Below are positions 1 through 8,035 of a DNA stretch of 22,698 nt, in pieces. This stretch comes from Marinilabiliales bacterium. Its GTDB lineage: Bacteria; Bacteroidota; Bacteroidia; Bacteroidales; F082. How positions within the stretch are numbered: the first letter of the stretch is position 1; every line of letters begins with the position of its first letter. Position numbers and translations under genes: made by a program. The notes under the pieces are model-generated. The model saw only the letters and a program-made list of their open reading frames with translations, was not told the DNA's origin and searched no databases. Location of the stretch: NCBI GenBank assembly GCA_002869465.1, contig PKSW01000247.1:1-22698 (forward strand). Reading direction: 5' to 3'.

Positions 1-69
1 ATTGTTGATGCCATGGCAGCGCTGGTATTGGCCGATCATTATTTGCGAAATTTAACAGCAACCATCTAA
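1..69 (+). CDS. aroC: Chorismate synthase, C-terminal end (partial, 5' end outside window)
   Basis: Only the last 22 codons and the TAA stop are in the window. The frame reads IVDAMAALVLADHYLRNL and then TATI before the stop. This resembles the conserved C-terminal helix of chorismate synthase, which in the family follows an R-A-V-P motif and reads P-I-V-E-A-M-A-A-L-V-L-A-D. The enzyme converts 5-enolpyruvylshikimate 3-phosphate to chorismate, the last step of the shikimate pathway, in the cytoplasm. The next gene on the same strand begins 22 bp after the stop with no terminator between, so the two may be cotranscribed. The call rests on a short segment. The match is characteristic, but catalytic residues lie outside the window. 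Confidence 0.8.
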   Translation: MVDAMAALVLADHYLRNLTATI

Positions 70-91
70 TATAATCTTAAAATCTAATCTT

Positions 92-2932
92 ATGAAAGCA
101 TTAAAATATGTTGGCATCTTCATGCTCATCATCATTGCACTATTGGTGATCTCTATGTTCGTTGTTCCCCAATTTTATAAGGATAAAATCGGAGAAATTG
201 CAAAAACAGAAATAAATAATCAATTGAATGCGGAAGTGGACTTTGGTGAAATAGATTTATCCCTATTCAGAAACTTTCCCAACTTCAGCTTGGGATTGCA
301 TGATCTTACCATAATGAACCTTCCTGAAGATACGCTTATCGTTTCAAAGGGCATTTATATAACAGTGGGCCTTTTCAGTGTGCTGAAAGATGAAACTATT
401 GAAATAAAATCAATAACAGTTGACCAACCAAGATTATTTTTAAATATTAATCGTGAAGGTGAAGAAAACTGGAATATTTTAAAGGAGACCGAAACATCTG
501 GTGATGAAGAAAATACTGAATCAGAACCGTATATTTTAATGTTAAATAAAGTGTTGATAAATGCCGCAACAATACATTATACCGACAACGAATCTGGAAT
601 TGAGCTGTCTATGGATAAAATGAATTGGTTTCTGAAAGGTAACATCACTGAAGATAAAAGCGATCTTGATATTAGCATGAATTCAGAGGATGTTACTTTA
701 CTTTATGAAGAAATAGCTTATTTACAACACGTAGCACTGCGTTTTGATGCCAAAATAGATGCCAACCTAAAAGATGAGATTTATAATCTTAAAAACAATT
801 CGCTTTATCTGAACGGTTTGCGAATTTATTTTGAAGGTTCAGTTGCTTATGTTGGAGATGATATTAATATGATGCTCGTATACAGCGCACCTGATAATTC
901 TTTCAAACAGTTACTTTCGTTAATACCCGTAGTATACAATGATGGGTATGAAAAATTGGTAACGAGTGGTCAGTTTAATATGGATGGTCATATAAAGGGG
1001 ATTTATTCTGAAACTGATTTTCCGGATTTTAAACTTGAAGTACAAGCTACAAACGCAGAAATATCATACCCGGATATGGCAACAAGTGTGAAGAATATCG
1101 ACTTTGGTTTATTGGTGGAGAATGAAGGTAATAACCTGGATAATACCGTCATCAGACTGGATAAATTATCAGGAAGTATTGGAAAGGATAAACTGGAGTT
1201 AAGTTTACTATTAACGCATCCAATCTCTGATCCGTTTATTGATCTGAAAGCATCTGCTTCCATAACGTTTGAAAATTTAAAGAATGTCTTTCCTCAGGAA
1301 TCATTTCAGGAATTAACGGGAGATATGATTGCCGATATTAGCCTTAAGGGAAGTTTGTCATCCATTGAAAAAAAAGATTATAAAAACTTTTTAGCAATGG
1401 GATCGCTAGTCTGTAATAATATAAATTATCAAATGGAAGATAATTATGCGATTTTACTTCAACATGCTCAATTTAATTTTTCACCCTCACAAATTGATAT
1501 TATTGGCCTCGAAAGTGAGGTTAATGGATACAATTTACTGGTTGATGGTAAGTTCAATAACTATCTTGGTTATTTTCTTAATGATGAGATGTTTAAGGGT
1601 CATCTGAACATTCAAACCAAAACATTAAATATTAATCAATTGCTTGAGCCATGGTCTGGAACAGAATCAGATACCGGGACCACTGAAGATAGTGAAAATG
1701 TTGTTTATATTCCTAAGAATATTGATGTATTCATTTCAGCCAAGGCTGATTCAATAACTTATGATAAATTATCCTTTACTAATTTCAACTCTTCAATTCA
1801 TATATATAATGGAAAAATAGAATTTGAAGATTTTAAATCATCATTTCTGGGTGGTTTAATAGAGATAAAAGGTTATTATGAGGCAACTACCTCAATAAAT
1901 CCTCATATTGATATGCGCCTGAAATTAACGGATCTGGGCGTCAGCAATGCTTATCAATACCTGTCATTGTTTGAAAAATTCACTCCTATCGCCGAGAAAG
2001 CGAAGGGCATATTCGATGCATCTATAAACCTCAATATGGAGCTTGATCAGGAAATGAATCCGGTTTGGAGTTCGATTTTAGGGAATGGGGATTTCATTTC
2101 TGAAGATATAGAGTTAAGTGCTACTGAACTCTTTTCAAAAATTTCAAATGTACTAAAGATAGACGCTTTTGAAAATCCTTCTACCGGGCCGATTGACTTA
2201 TCCTTTAATTTATTGGATGGAAAAATATTTCATAAACCATTCAATATTACCATGGATGATATCCAAATGGAGGTGAGCGGCTGGACCGGGTTGGATCAAC
2301 AAATTGATTATAATTTAACGCTTGATATCCCTGTAAAAATGCTTGGTGAAAGAGCTTCAAGTGTGATAGATTACTATGCAAAAGAAATCGGAAAACTCGG
2401 TTTTGACCTTGGGGATGTGCAAAGCCTGAAACCGGTATTAAAAGTTGAAGGAACCGCTTCCGACCCGAAAGTTTCACTGGTTTCGCTTGGAAAGCTGAGT
2501 GGAAATGGAATTAAGGATGTGGTGAAAGACAAAGTTGAAGATGTTGTTCAGGATTATCTTGAGGAAGCCAATAAAGAAGCAGAAAGGATTCTTGCAGAAG
2601 CACAAAAAGAAGCTGACGCTATTATCAAATCAGCACAGCAGAAAGCAGATCAGGTGATGCAGGTGGCAGAGCAAACAGTTAACAATTTAAAAAATGAAGC
2701 CCGGATACAATCGGAGCAACTGGTAAAAGAAGCAGCTAAACAAGGAGCACTTGCAGAACTGGCAGCAAAAAAAGCAGCGCAGGAACTGTTAAAGAATGCT
2801 GATGCTGAGGCGAATAAGGTATTGCAGCAAGCACAACAACAATCAGATAAGATCATGGAAAATGCCCGAAAACAATCAGAAGCCACCATGCAAAGGGCCC
2901 TGGAGAAAGCTGATAAGATCAGAAATTATTGA
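92..2932 (+). CDS. AsmA-family envelope protein with long C-terminal coiled coil
   Basis: A 946-residue protein that starts at ATG 92. It has one N-terminal membrane anchor (about residues 7-27), so most of the chain should lie in the periplasm. Residues about 30-800 are a long series of beta-rich segments. The start (KIGEIAKTEINNQLNAEVDF, then G-E-I-D-L-S-L-F) and the late block ending in V-E-G-T-A-S-D-P-K-V-S-L are typical of AsmA proteins. That family is related to TamB/YhdP-type bridge proteins, which influence outer-membrane lipid and protein homeostasis. From about residue 810 to 942 the chain turns into an Ala/Glu/Gln/Lys-rich heptad-like coiled coil with repeated E-A and Q-K-A-D units, which is not part of the core AsmA fold. 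The substrate cannot be told from sequence. It follows aroC by 22 bp and is convergent with the phosphodiesterase gene. Confidence 0.8.
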   Translation: MKALKYVGIFMLIIIALLVISMFVVPQFYKDKIGEIAKTEINNQLNAEVDFGEIDLSLFRNFPNFSLGLHDLTIMNLPEDTLIVSKGIYITVGLFSVLKDETIEIKSITVDQPRLFLNINREGEENWNILKETETSGDEENTESEPYILMLNKVLINAATIHYTDNESGIELSMDKMNWFLKGNITEDKSDLDISMNSEDVTLLYEEIAYLQHVALRFDAKIDANLKDEIYNLKNNSLYLNGLRIYFEGSVAYVGDDINMMLVYSAPDNSFKQLLSLIPVVYNDGYEKLVTSGQFNMDGHIKGIYSETDFPDFKLEVQATNAEISYPDMATSVKNIDFGLLVENEGNNLDNTVIRLDKLSGSIGKDKLELSLLLTHPISDPFIDLKASASITFENLKNVFPQESFQELTGDMIADISLKGSLSSIEKKDYKNFLAMGSLVCNNINYQMEDNYAILLQHAQFNFSPSQIDIIGLESEVNGYNLLVDGKFNNYLGYFLNDEMFKGHLNIQTKTLNINQLLEPWSGTESDTGTTEDSENVVYIPKNIDVFISAKADSITYDKLSFTNFNSSIHIYNGKIEFEDFKSSFLGGLIEIKGYYEATTSINPHIDMRLKLTDLGVSNAYQYLSLFEKFTPIAEKAKGIFDASINLNMELDQEMNPVWSSILGNGDFISEDIELSATELFSKISNVLKIDAFENPSTGPIDLSFNLLDGKIFHKPFNITMDDIQMEVSGWTGLDQQIDYNLTLDIPVKMLGERASSVIDYYAKEIGKLGFDLGDVQSLKPVLKVEGTASDPKVSLVSLGKLSGNGIKDVVKDKVEDVVQDYLEEANKEAERILAEAQKEADAIIKSAQQKADQVMQVAEQTVNNLKNEARIQSEQLVKEAAKQGALAELAAKKAAQELLKNADAEANKVLQQAQQQSDKIMENARKQSEATMQRALEKADKIRNY

Positions 2933-2974
2933 TACGGGCGTTTTAAGAATACAGAACAGCATGCGTCATAAAAA

Positions 2975-4186
2975 CTATCTATTTAGCATCTGTTCAATAT
3001 TCGCAATGTCCCCATCCGTTTCTGCAGGTGTGAGATTTAATATTTCAGCAAATAAAACATATAAGTTCACATTCTCAAAAGTCGGATGAGTATGGTTTGA
3101 TTTAAAGGCCGGACCGGCAGCATAAAAAATTGCATGCATATCCTTTAGGTCATTGTCAAACCCGTGGGCGCCTGCAATGGCGTCAGGATATTTTGAATTG
3201 ATGAATGTCCAACCCGGGTCGGCCACCATACTAATATCGTGCGTTCGGATATGTGTTCCGTAGTGCAAACGCTCAGGCAATTCTCCATGTTTCCATACTT
3301 GTAAATTCGGTGTAGCTTTTAGTTCGTCAAATACTTCGTTAAGTTTCCCTTCTTTTACTTTGATATTCACATTGGGTGTTATACCGTCAATAAATTCAAT
3401 ATCGTTGGTATCTATTATTTGTTCAATATTTATTGTCCGGTCGTTGGATGTTGCGTTCATACCATGATCTGAGGTAATGATAAAATTCAATTGGTTAAAC
3501 TCAGGTAATCTGCGCATTCGAGTGAAGAATTTGTTAAGATATGTATCCAATTCTTCTATGAGTAATTTTGTTTCTTCACTTTCCGGTCCTGCTTCGTGCC
3601 CTGTATGGTCGGGTTCCGAATAATACCACATAATCAGGTGGGGCCGTTTTGATTCGGGTAACGATAACCATTTTGCAACTGAGTCAATCCTGTTCTCGAA
3701 AGGAATAGTCCAGTCATATTTATACCAAAAGCTGGGTCTGACACCTTTTATTTCTGCCTCTGATCCTACCCAGAAAAATGTAGCACTTTTTACGCTTTGA
3801 TTTTCAGCTGTAACCCAAATCGGCTCACCACCATAAAAAGTACCATCTTCTATTGCCTCCCGGTCTTTCATACTATATATCTTATCAAGATCAGGTGCAT
3901 GGAAATAATTATCTACAAGTCCATGATGATCAGGGTATAAACCAGTCGCCATCGTATAATGATTGGGAAAAGTTTTTGTCGGGTAGGAAGGTTTTAATGA
4001 CTCAGCAATCACACCAACAGCTTTTAACGAATCAAGGGTTGGTGTATATGCATTTTGTGGATAATCCCATCTGAATCCATCCAGCGATAAAACAATTAAA
4101 TAGGGTTGTTCCTGATTTGCTTCTTTCTTTTTGCAAGCTGTTGCAATAGTCAGGATGGCAAGTAAAACGATGATACATCTTTTCAT
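2975..4186 (-). CDS. Lipoprotein ectonucleotide pyrophosphatase/phosphodiesterase (alkaline phosphatase superfamily)
   Basis: A 403-residue protein of the NPP branch of the alkaline phosphatase superfamily, which hydrolyses phosphodiester or pyrophosphate bonds of nucleotides and related compounds with two zinc ions. The expected metal and catalytic set is visible: D36 in LSLDGFRWDY, nucleophile T72 in YPTKTFPNHY, D193 and H197 in PDHTGH, D240-H241 in TSDHGM, and H341 in GAHGFD. The start is the ATG at 4186. A longer reading adds 13 residues from the terminator region and would bury the signal peptide. MKRCIIVLLAILTIATAC looks like a lipoprotein signal with Cys18 as the lipidated residue (Ala at -3 is a little unusual), followed by a charged KKKE, so it is probably a periplasmic or surface lipoprotein. 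It lies just downstream of a TonB receptor pseudogene and its terminator. The exact substrate is unknown. Confidence 0.87.
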   Translation of the reverse strand: MKRCIIVLLAILTIATACKKKEANQEQPYLIVLSLDGFRWDYPQNAYTPTLDSLKAVGVIAESLKPSYPTKTFPNHYTMATGLYPDHHGLVDNYFHAPDLDKIYSMKDREAIEDGTFYGGEPIWVTAENQSVKSATFFWVGSEAEIKGVRPSFWYKYDWTIPFENRIDSVAKWLSLPESKRPHLIMWYYSEPDHTGHEAGPESEETKLLIEELDTYLNKFFTRMRRLPEFNQLNFIITSDHGMNATSNDRTINIEQIIDTNDIEFIDGITPNVNIKVKEGKLNEVFDELKATPNLQVWKHGELPERLHYGTHIRTHDISMVADPGWTFINSKYPDAIAGAHGFDNDLKDMHAIFYAAGPAFKSNHTHPTFENVNLYVLFAEILNLTPAETDGDIANIEQMLNR

Positions 4187-4214
4187 TAAAATGGTTTTTG
4201 ATAAAATTATAAAA

Positions 4215-4237
4215 AAAGCCCCCATAAAGGGGGCTTT
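4215..4237 (-). terminator. Rho-independent terminator after the TonB receptor gene
   Basis: On the minus strand a 9-bp perfect stem (AAAGCCCCC paired with GGGGGCTTT, 5-nt loop) is followed by an unbroken run of seven T (4211-4217, partly in the stem). It begins about 20 nt past the stop of the TonB receptor reading frame and ends about 25 nt before the ATG of the phosphodiesterase gene. It should therefore uncouple the two genes or act as a partial terminator between them. No good -7 box is visible in the short gap, so how the phosphodiesterase gene is transcribed is unclear. Confidence 0.85.
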
Positions 4238-4258
4238 CTATCATTTTAAACTATTTTT

Positions 4259-6874
4259 TTAGAAATTAACTTTCAAAGAGAAGTTGAATGTTCTTCCGAA
4301 TGACCAAAAGTAGCCATATTGATCTCCCTGTGTTTTAACAACATTGTCGAATACGTTATAGATGCTCATTCCGGCAAAAGATGTTAAACCGGCAATCTTA
4401 AATTCATAGCTGGTATTGAAATCAACCATTCCATATGCAGGAAGTTGTTCTGGCTCATAACCGGGTTCGTCCAACTGGGTGGCATCAAAGTCGATGTACA
4501 AGCGATCGTAGTAGCGCCATGATAAACCGACGATCCATTTTTTCATTGGCTGAATCTTGGTGCCCAGTACAACTTGTGTTTGGGGTTGACCTCCAACAGG
4601 TACTCCGTCAGCATATATATTCACAGTATCAACTACAACACCATTGTCGTCACGGATCGTAGAATTCGTATTGCTGGTCCATTTCCAGTCACCTAAACCA
4701 AGTACAGCAAAAAAGTCCAGCCAGCGGGTTGCTTTAAATTTGGCATCAACCTCTACACCCATGTGCGTAGCATTAAGTCCTATAACCGGTGCTGAGAATT
4801 CTTCACCTTCTGAATCCACAAAGTAGTCGGTATATGATTTATCAATCCAGTTCGTATAGTATAGGTTTACATTTAGAGCCATCCATTTCTCTCTTAAACC
4901 GTATCCAACTTCAACCCCAAAAATCTTTTCATTAAGAATATCGTTTGATGGGATTAATGAATTTTCATTAAAGTTTACAAATACAAAATCCCAGTATGGT
5001 GCCCTGGAATAATATCCAATATTCATGAAGACATTGTTTTTCTCGTTGATATTGTAATTCAACCCGGCTTTTGCATTATAACCAAGTGCAGTTACAGTTT
5101 CTGAGCGCTGATCATCCTCGTTTACATAATTATATCTGTCTATTTTTGCATACCACGTATTAGAAACTGTAGCGGCAGCAAAAACAGAAAGGTTGCCAAA
5201 GGAAATTTCATATTGGGCAAATGCACCACCATAGCGAACAAGACCATCATTATCGTAGTTAATTCTATCACCAACACTCATTAACTGGTTTCTTCCTGCC
5301 ACGCCATCAACAGCTGTTGCATAACTTTCAAACCAGTAATCTCCTGCAAGTAGATTCCTTACTTCGCGGTAATGTTCTCCCACATATGAACGAGCATCTA
5401 TACCTGCCATCAAAGTAGCTTTGTTTTTAAAAGTATGGTTGAAAGTTGAAATGGCTCCATACCATACATGATTATTAACAGAGTTTCTTAATATATTTTT
5501 AGAAAGTTGAGTGTCATCTTGAATCTCTTCACCATCTGAATCATATAAAATACCTCCAGCAGCATAATTGCCATTAGCAAAATAAGCGGTATCCTGATGA
5601 TGTGCATTTTCTAATGCAACGCCATCCCAATCAATCTGGCCATTATCATTAAAGGCAATTCTGAATCTGGGCATACTCTCCCTGTTATCCAAGGTTCCTG
5701 TTCCGTATCCACTGCCAAAACTTGTATATACCGAAGTAGCTAAATAGTTATTATCATCAATGGTCCAGTACCAGTTCAATGCCAACTGTGGTTTGTGGTA
5801 TTTATTTTCACGTTCCATTAATACATTGCCATCCCAGGTTCCCCAGTGTTGGTTATATTTTGGGCCGTATTTTGTAAAATTACTTTCAGATACGGTATAC
5901 GATCTTTGGCCATGTTTTTGAGGGGCGCCAATAGCTGTAAATGATAACAAATGATCTTTAAATTCTTTGGAAACCGAGAAAAAATAAGACCATGCATCAA
6001 CCCATGTTTTATCAATGTAACCAGGACCAACGGTTCTGGAACCAACAAATGAAACAGCCCAATTATTTTTTGTTTTACCAGAAGAAAGTGACAAGGTAGT
6101 TTTGCTATTACCATAATCTGTAATCTCAAATTGTGCAGATCCTCCGGCATTCATATCGGTAGTTTTAGAAATGAAGTTCATTGTACCACCAACTGAGTTA
6201 ATAGCCAGCTTGGATGCACCAAGACCTCTCTGTACTTGAATGCTACGAAGCGCATCACCCAAACCTGCCCAGTTCGACTAGTAAACCCATCCGTTTTCCA
6301 TATCATTTACGGGTATACCATTGACCATGATAGCGATATTGCGCTGATCGAACCCGCGAATGTTTATACGGGAATCCCCAAATCCACCTCCTTGTCTAAC
6401 AGCATACACTGAAGGGGTTTCATTCAGAACTTCAGGTAATTCACGACTACCCAGTTTTTCCGTTATCTCAGCTGCATTAAGCGTTGATACGGCAACTGGT
6501 GTTTTTCTGTCAATGGCAACATTAGCAAATACATTGATCTCCTGAAGACCAATTGCACTTGAAAGCATTAGAATGGTTCCAACATTATAAGTTGAGCCAT
6601 CCTTAACCGTAACATCAGTCTTCTGATCTTCATAACCAACATAGGAAAAAACCAAAGTGTGTTCACCTTCTGGCGCAATAAGTAAAAAACTTCCATCCAG
6701 GTTAGTTGTTACACCGATGGTAGTTCCTTCAATAATAACCGTGGCTCCTATTAGGGTTTCATTGGTATTATTGTCCTGCAATACCCCCCTGATTAAACCT
6801 TGTGACATTAAAGTGCCACTAAATAATACAAAAACCATTAAGGTTAAGAGTAATTTAATTCGTTGCATAAGCAT
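4259..6874 (-). pseudogene. TonB-dependent outer-membrane receptor interrupted by an in-frame amber codon
   Basis: One continuous minus-strand frame encodes a TonB-dependent receptor but is cut by TAG at 6278-6280. The upstream part has a signal peptide (MQRIKLLLTLMVFVLFSG, then T-L-M-S-Q), a carboxypeptidase-D-like regulatory domain (GVLQDNNTNETLIGATVIIE, then FSYVGYED), and most of the plug (INIRGFDQRNIAIMVNGIPV, then NDMENGWVY). After TAG the same frame continues S-N-W-A-G-L-G-D-A-L-R-S, then IQVQRGLGASKLAINSVGGT, the rest of the plug and a full beta-barrel ending in the aromatic residue of FSLKVNF. Bacteroidota receptors of this type usually have W after M-E-N-G-W-V-Y, so TGG to TAG explains the stop. 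No frameshift is present. Starts at 6874 or 6868 (both ATG) fit the signal peptide. The distal part (4259-6262) could only restart at an internal TTG/ATG and would have no signal peptide. The ligand is unknown. Alternatives to a true pseudogene are readthrough, suppression or a base-call error. Confidence 0.88.
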
Positions 6875-7021
6875 TAATTTTTGGTTGTTAAAATTCAAAT
6901 TTTAAAAGACGTAAATTTAGAAAATATGCTTTTCTATAATGTTAAATAATTATTACCATTTGTTAACAAAATAGCTCTTTTGCAAAGCTTGTGATCCCTA
7001 ATACTACTGTATTCAGGCATT

Positions 7022-7051
7022 TAAATGTTAATAAATGTTAATAAGTTTTAA
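7022..7051. repeat. Three tandem 10-bp repeats in the TonB receptor leader
   Basis: TAAATGTTAA occurs twice back to back (7022-7031, 7032-7041) and is followed by TAAGTTTTAA (7042-7051), which matches at 8 of 10 positions. The 10-bp step is about one helical turn, as expected for adjacent protein-binding sites on one face of DNA. A short inverted repeat (CTAAA...TTTAG, 7053-7065) follows directly. The region is very AT-rich, so chance is possible. Confidence 0.4.
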
Positions 7052-7067
7052 CTAAAAAATTTAGCGG

Positions 7068-7075
7068 CAAATGTA
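7068..7075 (-). promoter_or_regulatory. Possible -7 box for the TonB receptor gene
   Basis: On the minus strand TACATTTG matches the Bacteroidota -7 consensus TAnnTTTG exactly. The nearest upstream TTTG (7101-7104 on the plus strand as CAAA) is 25 bp away, longer than the usual spacing of about 19-22 bp, so the -33 match is poor. The box lies about 195 bp before the receptor start, giving a long leader. The rest of 6875-7172 is AT-rich with no open frame, no tRNA and no riboswitch that I recognise. Confidence 0.35.
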
Positions 7076-7172
7076 TTCCAATAATTACTGAAATTAACCA
7101 CAAATAGAAATTTAGATTGATTCTTTTTTTAGCACAGTGGTTGGGTATAAAATTAAGGTGGAATATGCAGAC

Positions 7173-7961
7173 TTATTCTTCAAATATTCTCTTGATCAAT
7201 CGCAGCCGATGTGTGTATTTTCGTTCCTGTTCGTTATAGATGCCATTATGGTCAATCTTGTCAATTCTAACTTTTCCGGATGCATGTATAATATGTTCAT
7301 TATCCAGCATAATGCCAACATGCACGAACCTGCCTTCATCATTTTCAAAAAATGCGAGATCGCCCAAATGGGTTTCATGCACAAAGTTAACCAACTCGCC
7401 CTGTTGCGCCTGTTGGGATGCATCACGTTTTAGAAATATGCCTGAAATCTTATAAACCATTTGCACAAAACCGGAGCAGTCTATTCCGAAGGGTGATTTT
7501 CCACCCCATAAGTAGGGTGCGTTCAGGTAGGCCAGGGCTGTTTTTTTAATATTTACTTTTTGAGGTTTTTTAGTGGCGGATATAAAATTACCATGAAAAG
7601 AAAAGCTATTATTTTCAATGGTCAGTGTATTATTTACCGAGTGGGGTAACTGGCTGCCCATAACAAGCTGGATTTCTGTGCTGCTTTCCATCGAAGTACA
7701 TGTGCTCAGCAGATCAATGGTAAAATATCGTTCAGAAGGTAAAAACAGGTTAAATGTTTCTTCTTTCACCTGTTGTATTTGCTTTTTGTCCACCCAGCCT
7801 TCATAGCCATCATCAATGGTTTCAATGAGATACCAATCCTCGAAGGTGTCTTTTATCTCCACAAAATCGCCAAATAATAGCTGATTTACCATTTCATTTC
7901 TGTCTCCCGGTGATTTCCTTACGGGTACTAAAGTGAGTAAGCTGATGCCGTATGTTGCCAT
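7173..7961 (-). CDS. NlpC/P60 (C40) family cell-wall peptidase with SH3 domain
   Basis: A 262-residue protein that probably cleaves D-glutamyl-diamino acid bonds in peptidoglycan peptides. Residues about 1-65 form a bacterial SH3 domain (YGISLLTLVPVRKSP, then DDGYEGWVDKKQ). A linker or second SH3-like segment follows to about 135. The NlpC/P60 domain has catalytic Cys162 in GIDCSGF, His214 in FVHVGIM and the polar third residue His226 in IIHASG. The start is the ATG at 7961. The frame can be extended two codons to a TTG, but MATYGIS fits the family. No signal peptide is visible, which is common in this Bacteroidota subfamily and leaves its export route open. It is divergent from the HD phosphohydrolase gene, with 54 bp between the start codons. 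Confidence 0.88.
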   Translation of the reverse strand: MATYGISLLTLVPVRKSPGDRNEMVNQLLFGDFVEIKDTFEDWYLIETIDDGYEGWVDKKQIQQVKEETFNLFLPSERYFTIDLLSTCTSMESSTEIQLVMGSQLPHSVNNTLTIENNSFSFHGNFISATKKPQKVNIKKTALAYLNAPYLWGGKSPFGIDCSGFVQMVYKISGIFLKRDASQQAQQGELVNFVHETHLGDLAFFENDEGRFVHVGIMLDNEHIIHASGKVRIDKIDHNGIYNEQERKYTHRLRLIKRIFEE

Positions 7962-7988
7962 AATCAATATTTTACACGATCCTTTTAT

Positions 7989-7996
7989 TACTTTTG
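7989..7996 (+). promoter_or_regulatory. -7 promoter box for the HD phosphohydrolase gene
   Basis: TACTTTTG matches TAnnTTTG exactly and ends 19 nt before the ATG at 8016, which implies a very short leader. No clear TTTG -33 box is seen at normal spacing. The same word with a preceding T (TTACTTTTG) also sits just upstream of tatA, and a one-mismatch version lies upstream of the prolyl oligopeptidase gene. Confidence 0.5.
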
Positions 7997-8001
7997 TGTC
8001 G

Positions 8002-8035
8002 TAAATGTAATTCGAATGAATACAATATTGTCAAA
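8002..8035 (-). promoter_or_regulatory. Possible promoter of the NlpC/P60 gene
   Basis: Minus strand: TTTG (8032-8035), 22-bp spacer, then TACATTTA (8002-8009), one mismatch from TAnnTTTG. The start codon is about 40 nt downstream at 7961. It would overlap the start of the divergent HD phosphohydrolase gene, so the two promoters would interfere. Weak evidence. Confidence 0.3.

Noticed and set aside
5818..6150. A 110-codon open frame in another frame of the minus strand
   Set aside because: It overlaps the receptor barrel coding region and resembles no protein. It does not explain the amber codon as a frameshift, since the main frame is continuous on both sides.
4259..6262. The distal receptor fragment as an independent gene starting at TTG 6262
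   Set aside because: It begins inside the plug domain, has no signal peptide, and continues the upstream frame exactly after one stop codon. It is better read as part of one interrupted gene.
6899..7172. A riboswitch in the TonB receptor leader
   Set aside because: I looked for cobalamin, TPP and other familiar conserved blocks and saw none. Only AT-rich sequence and short repeats are present.
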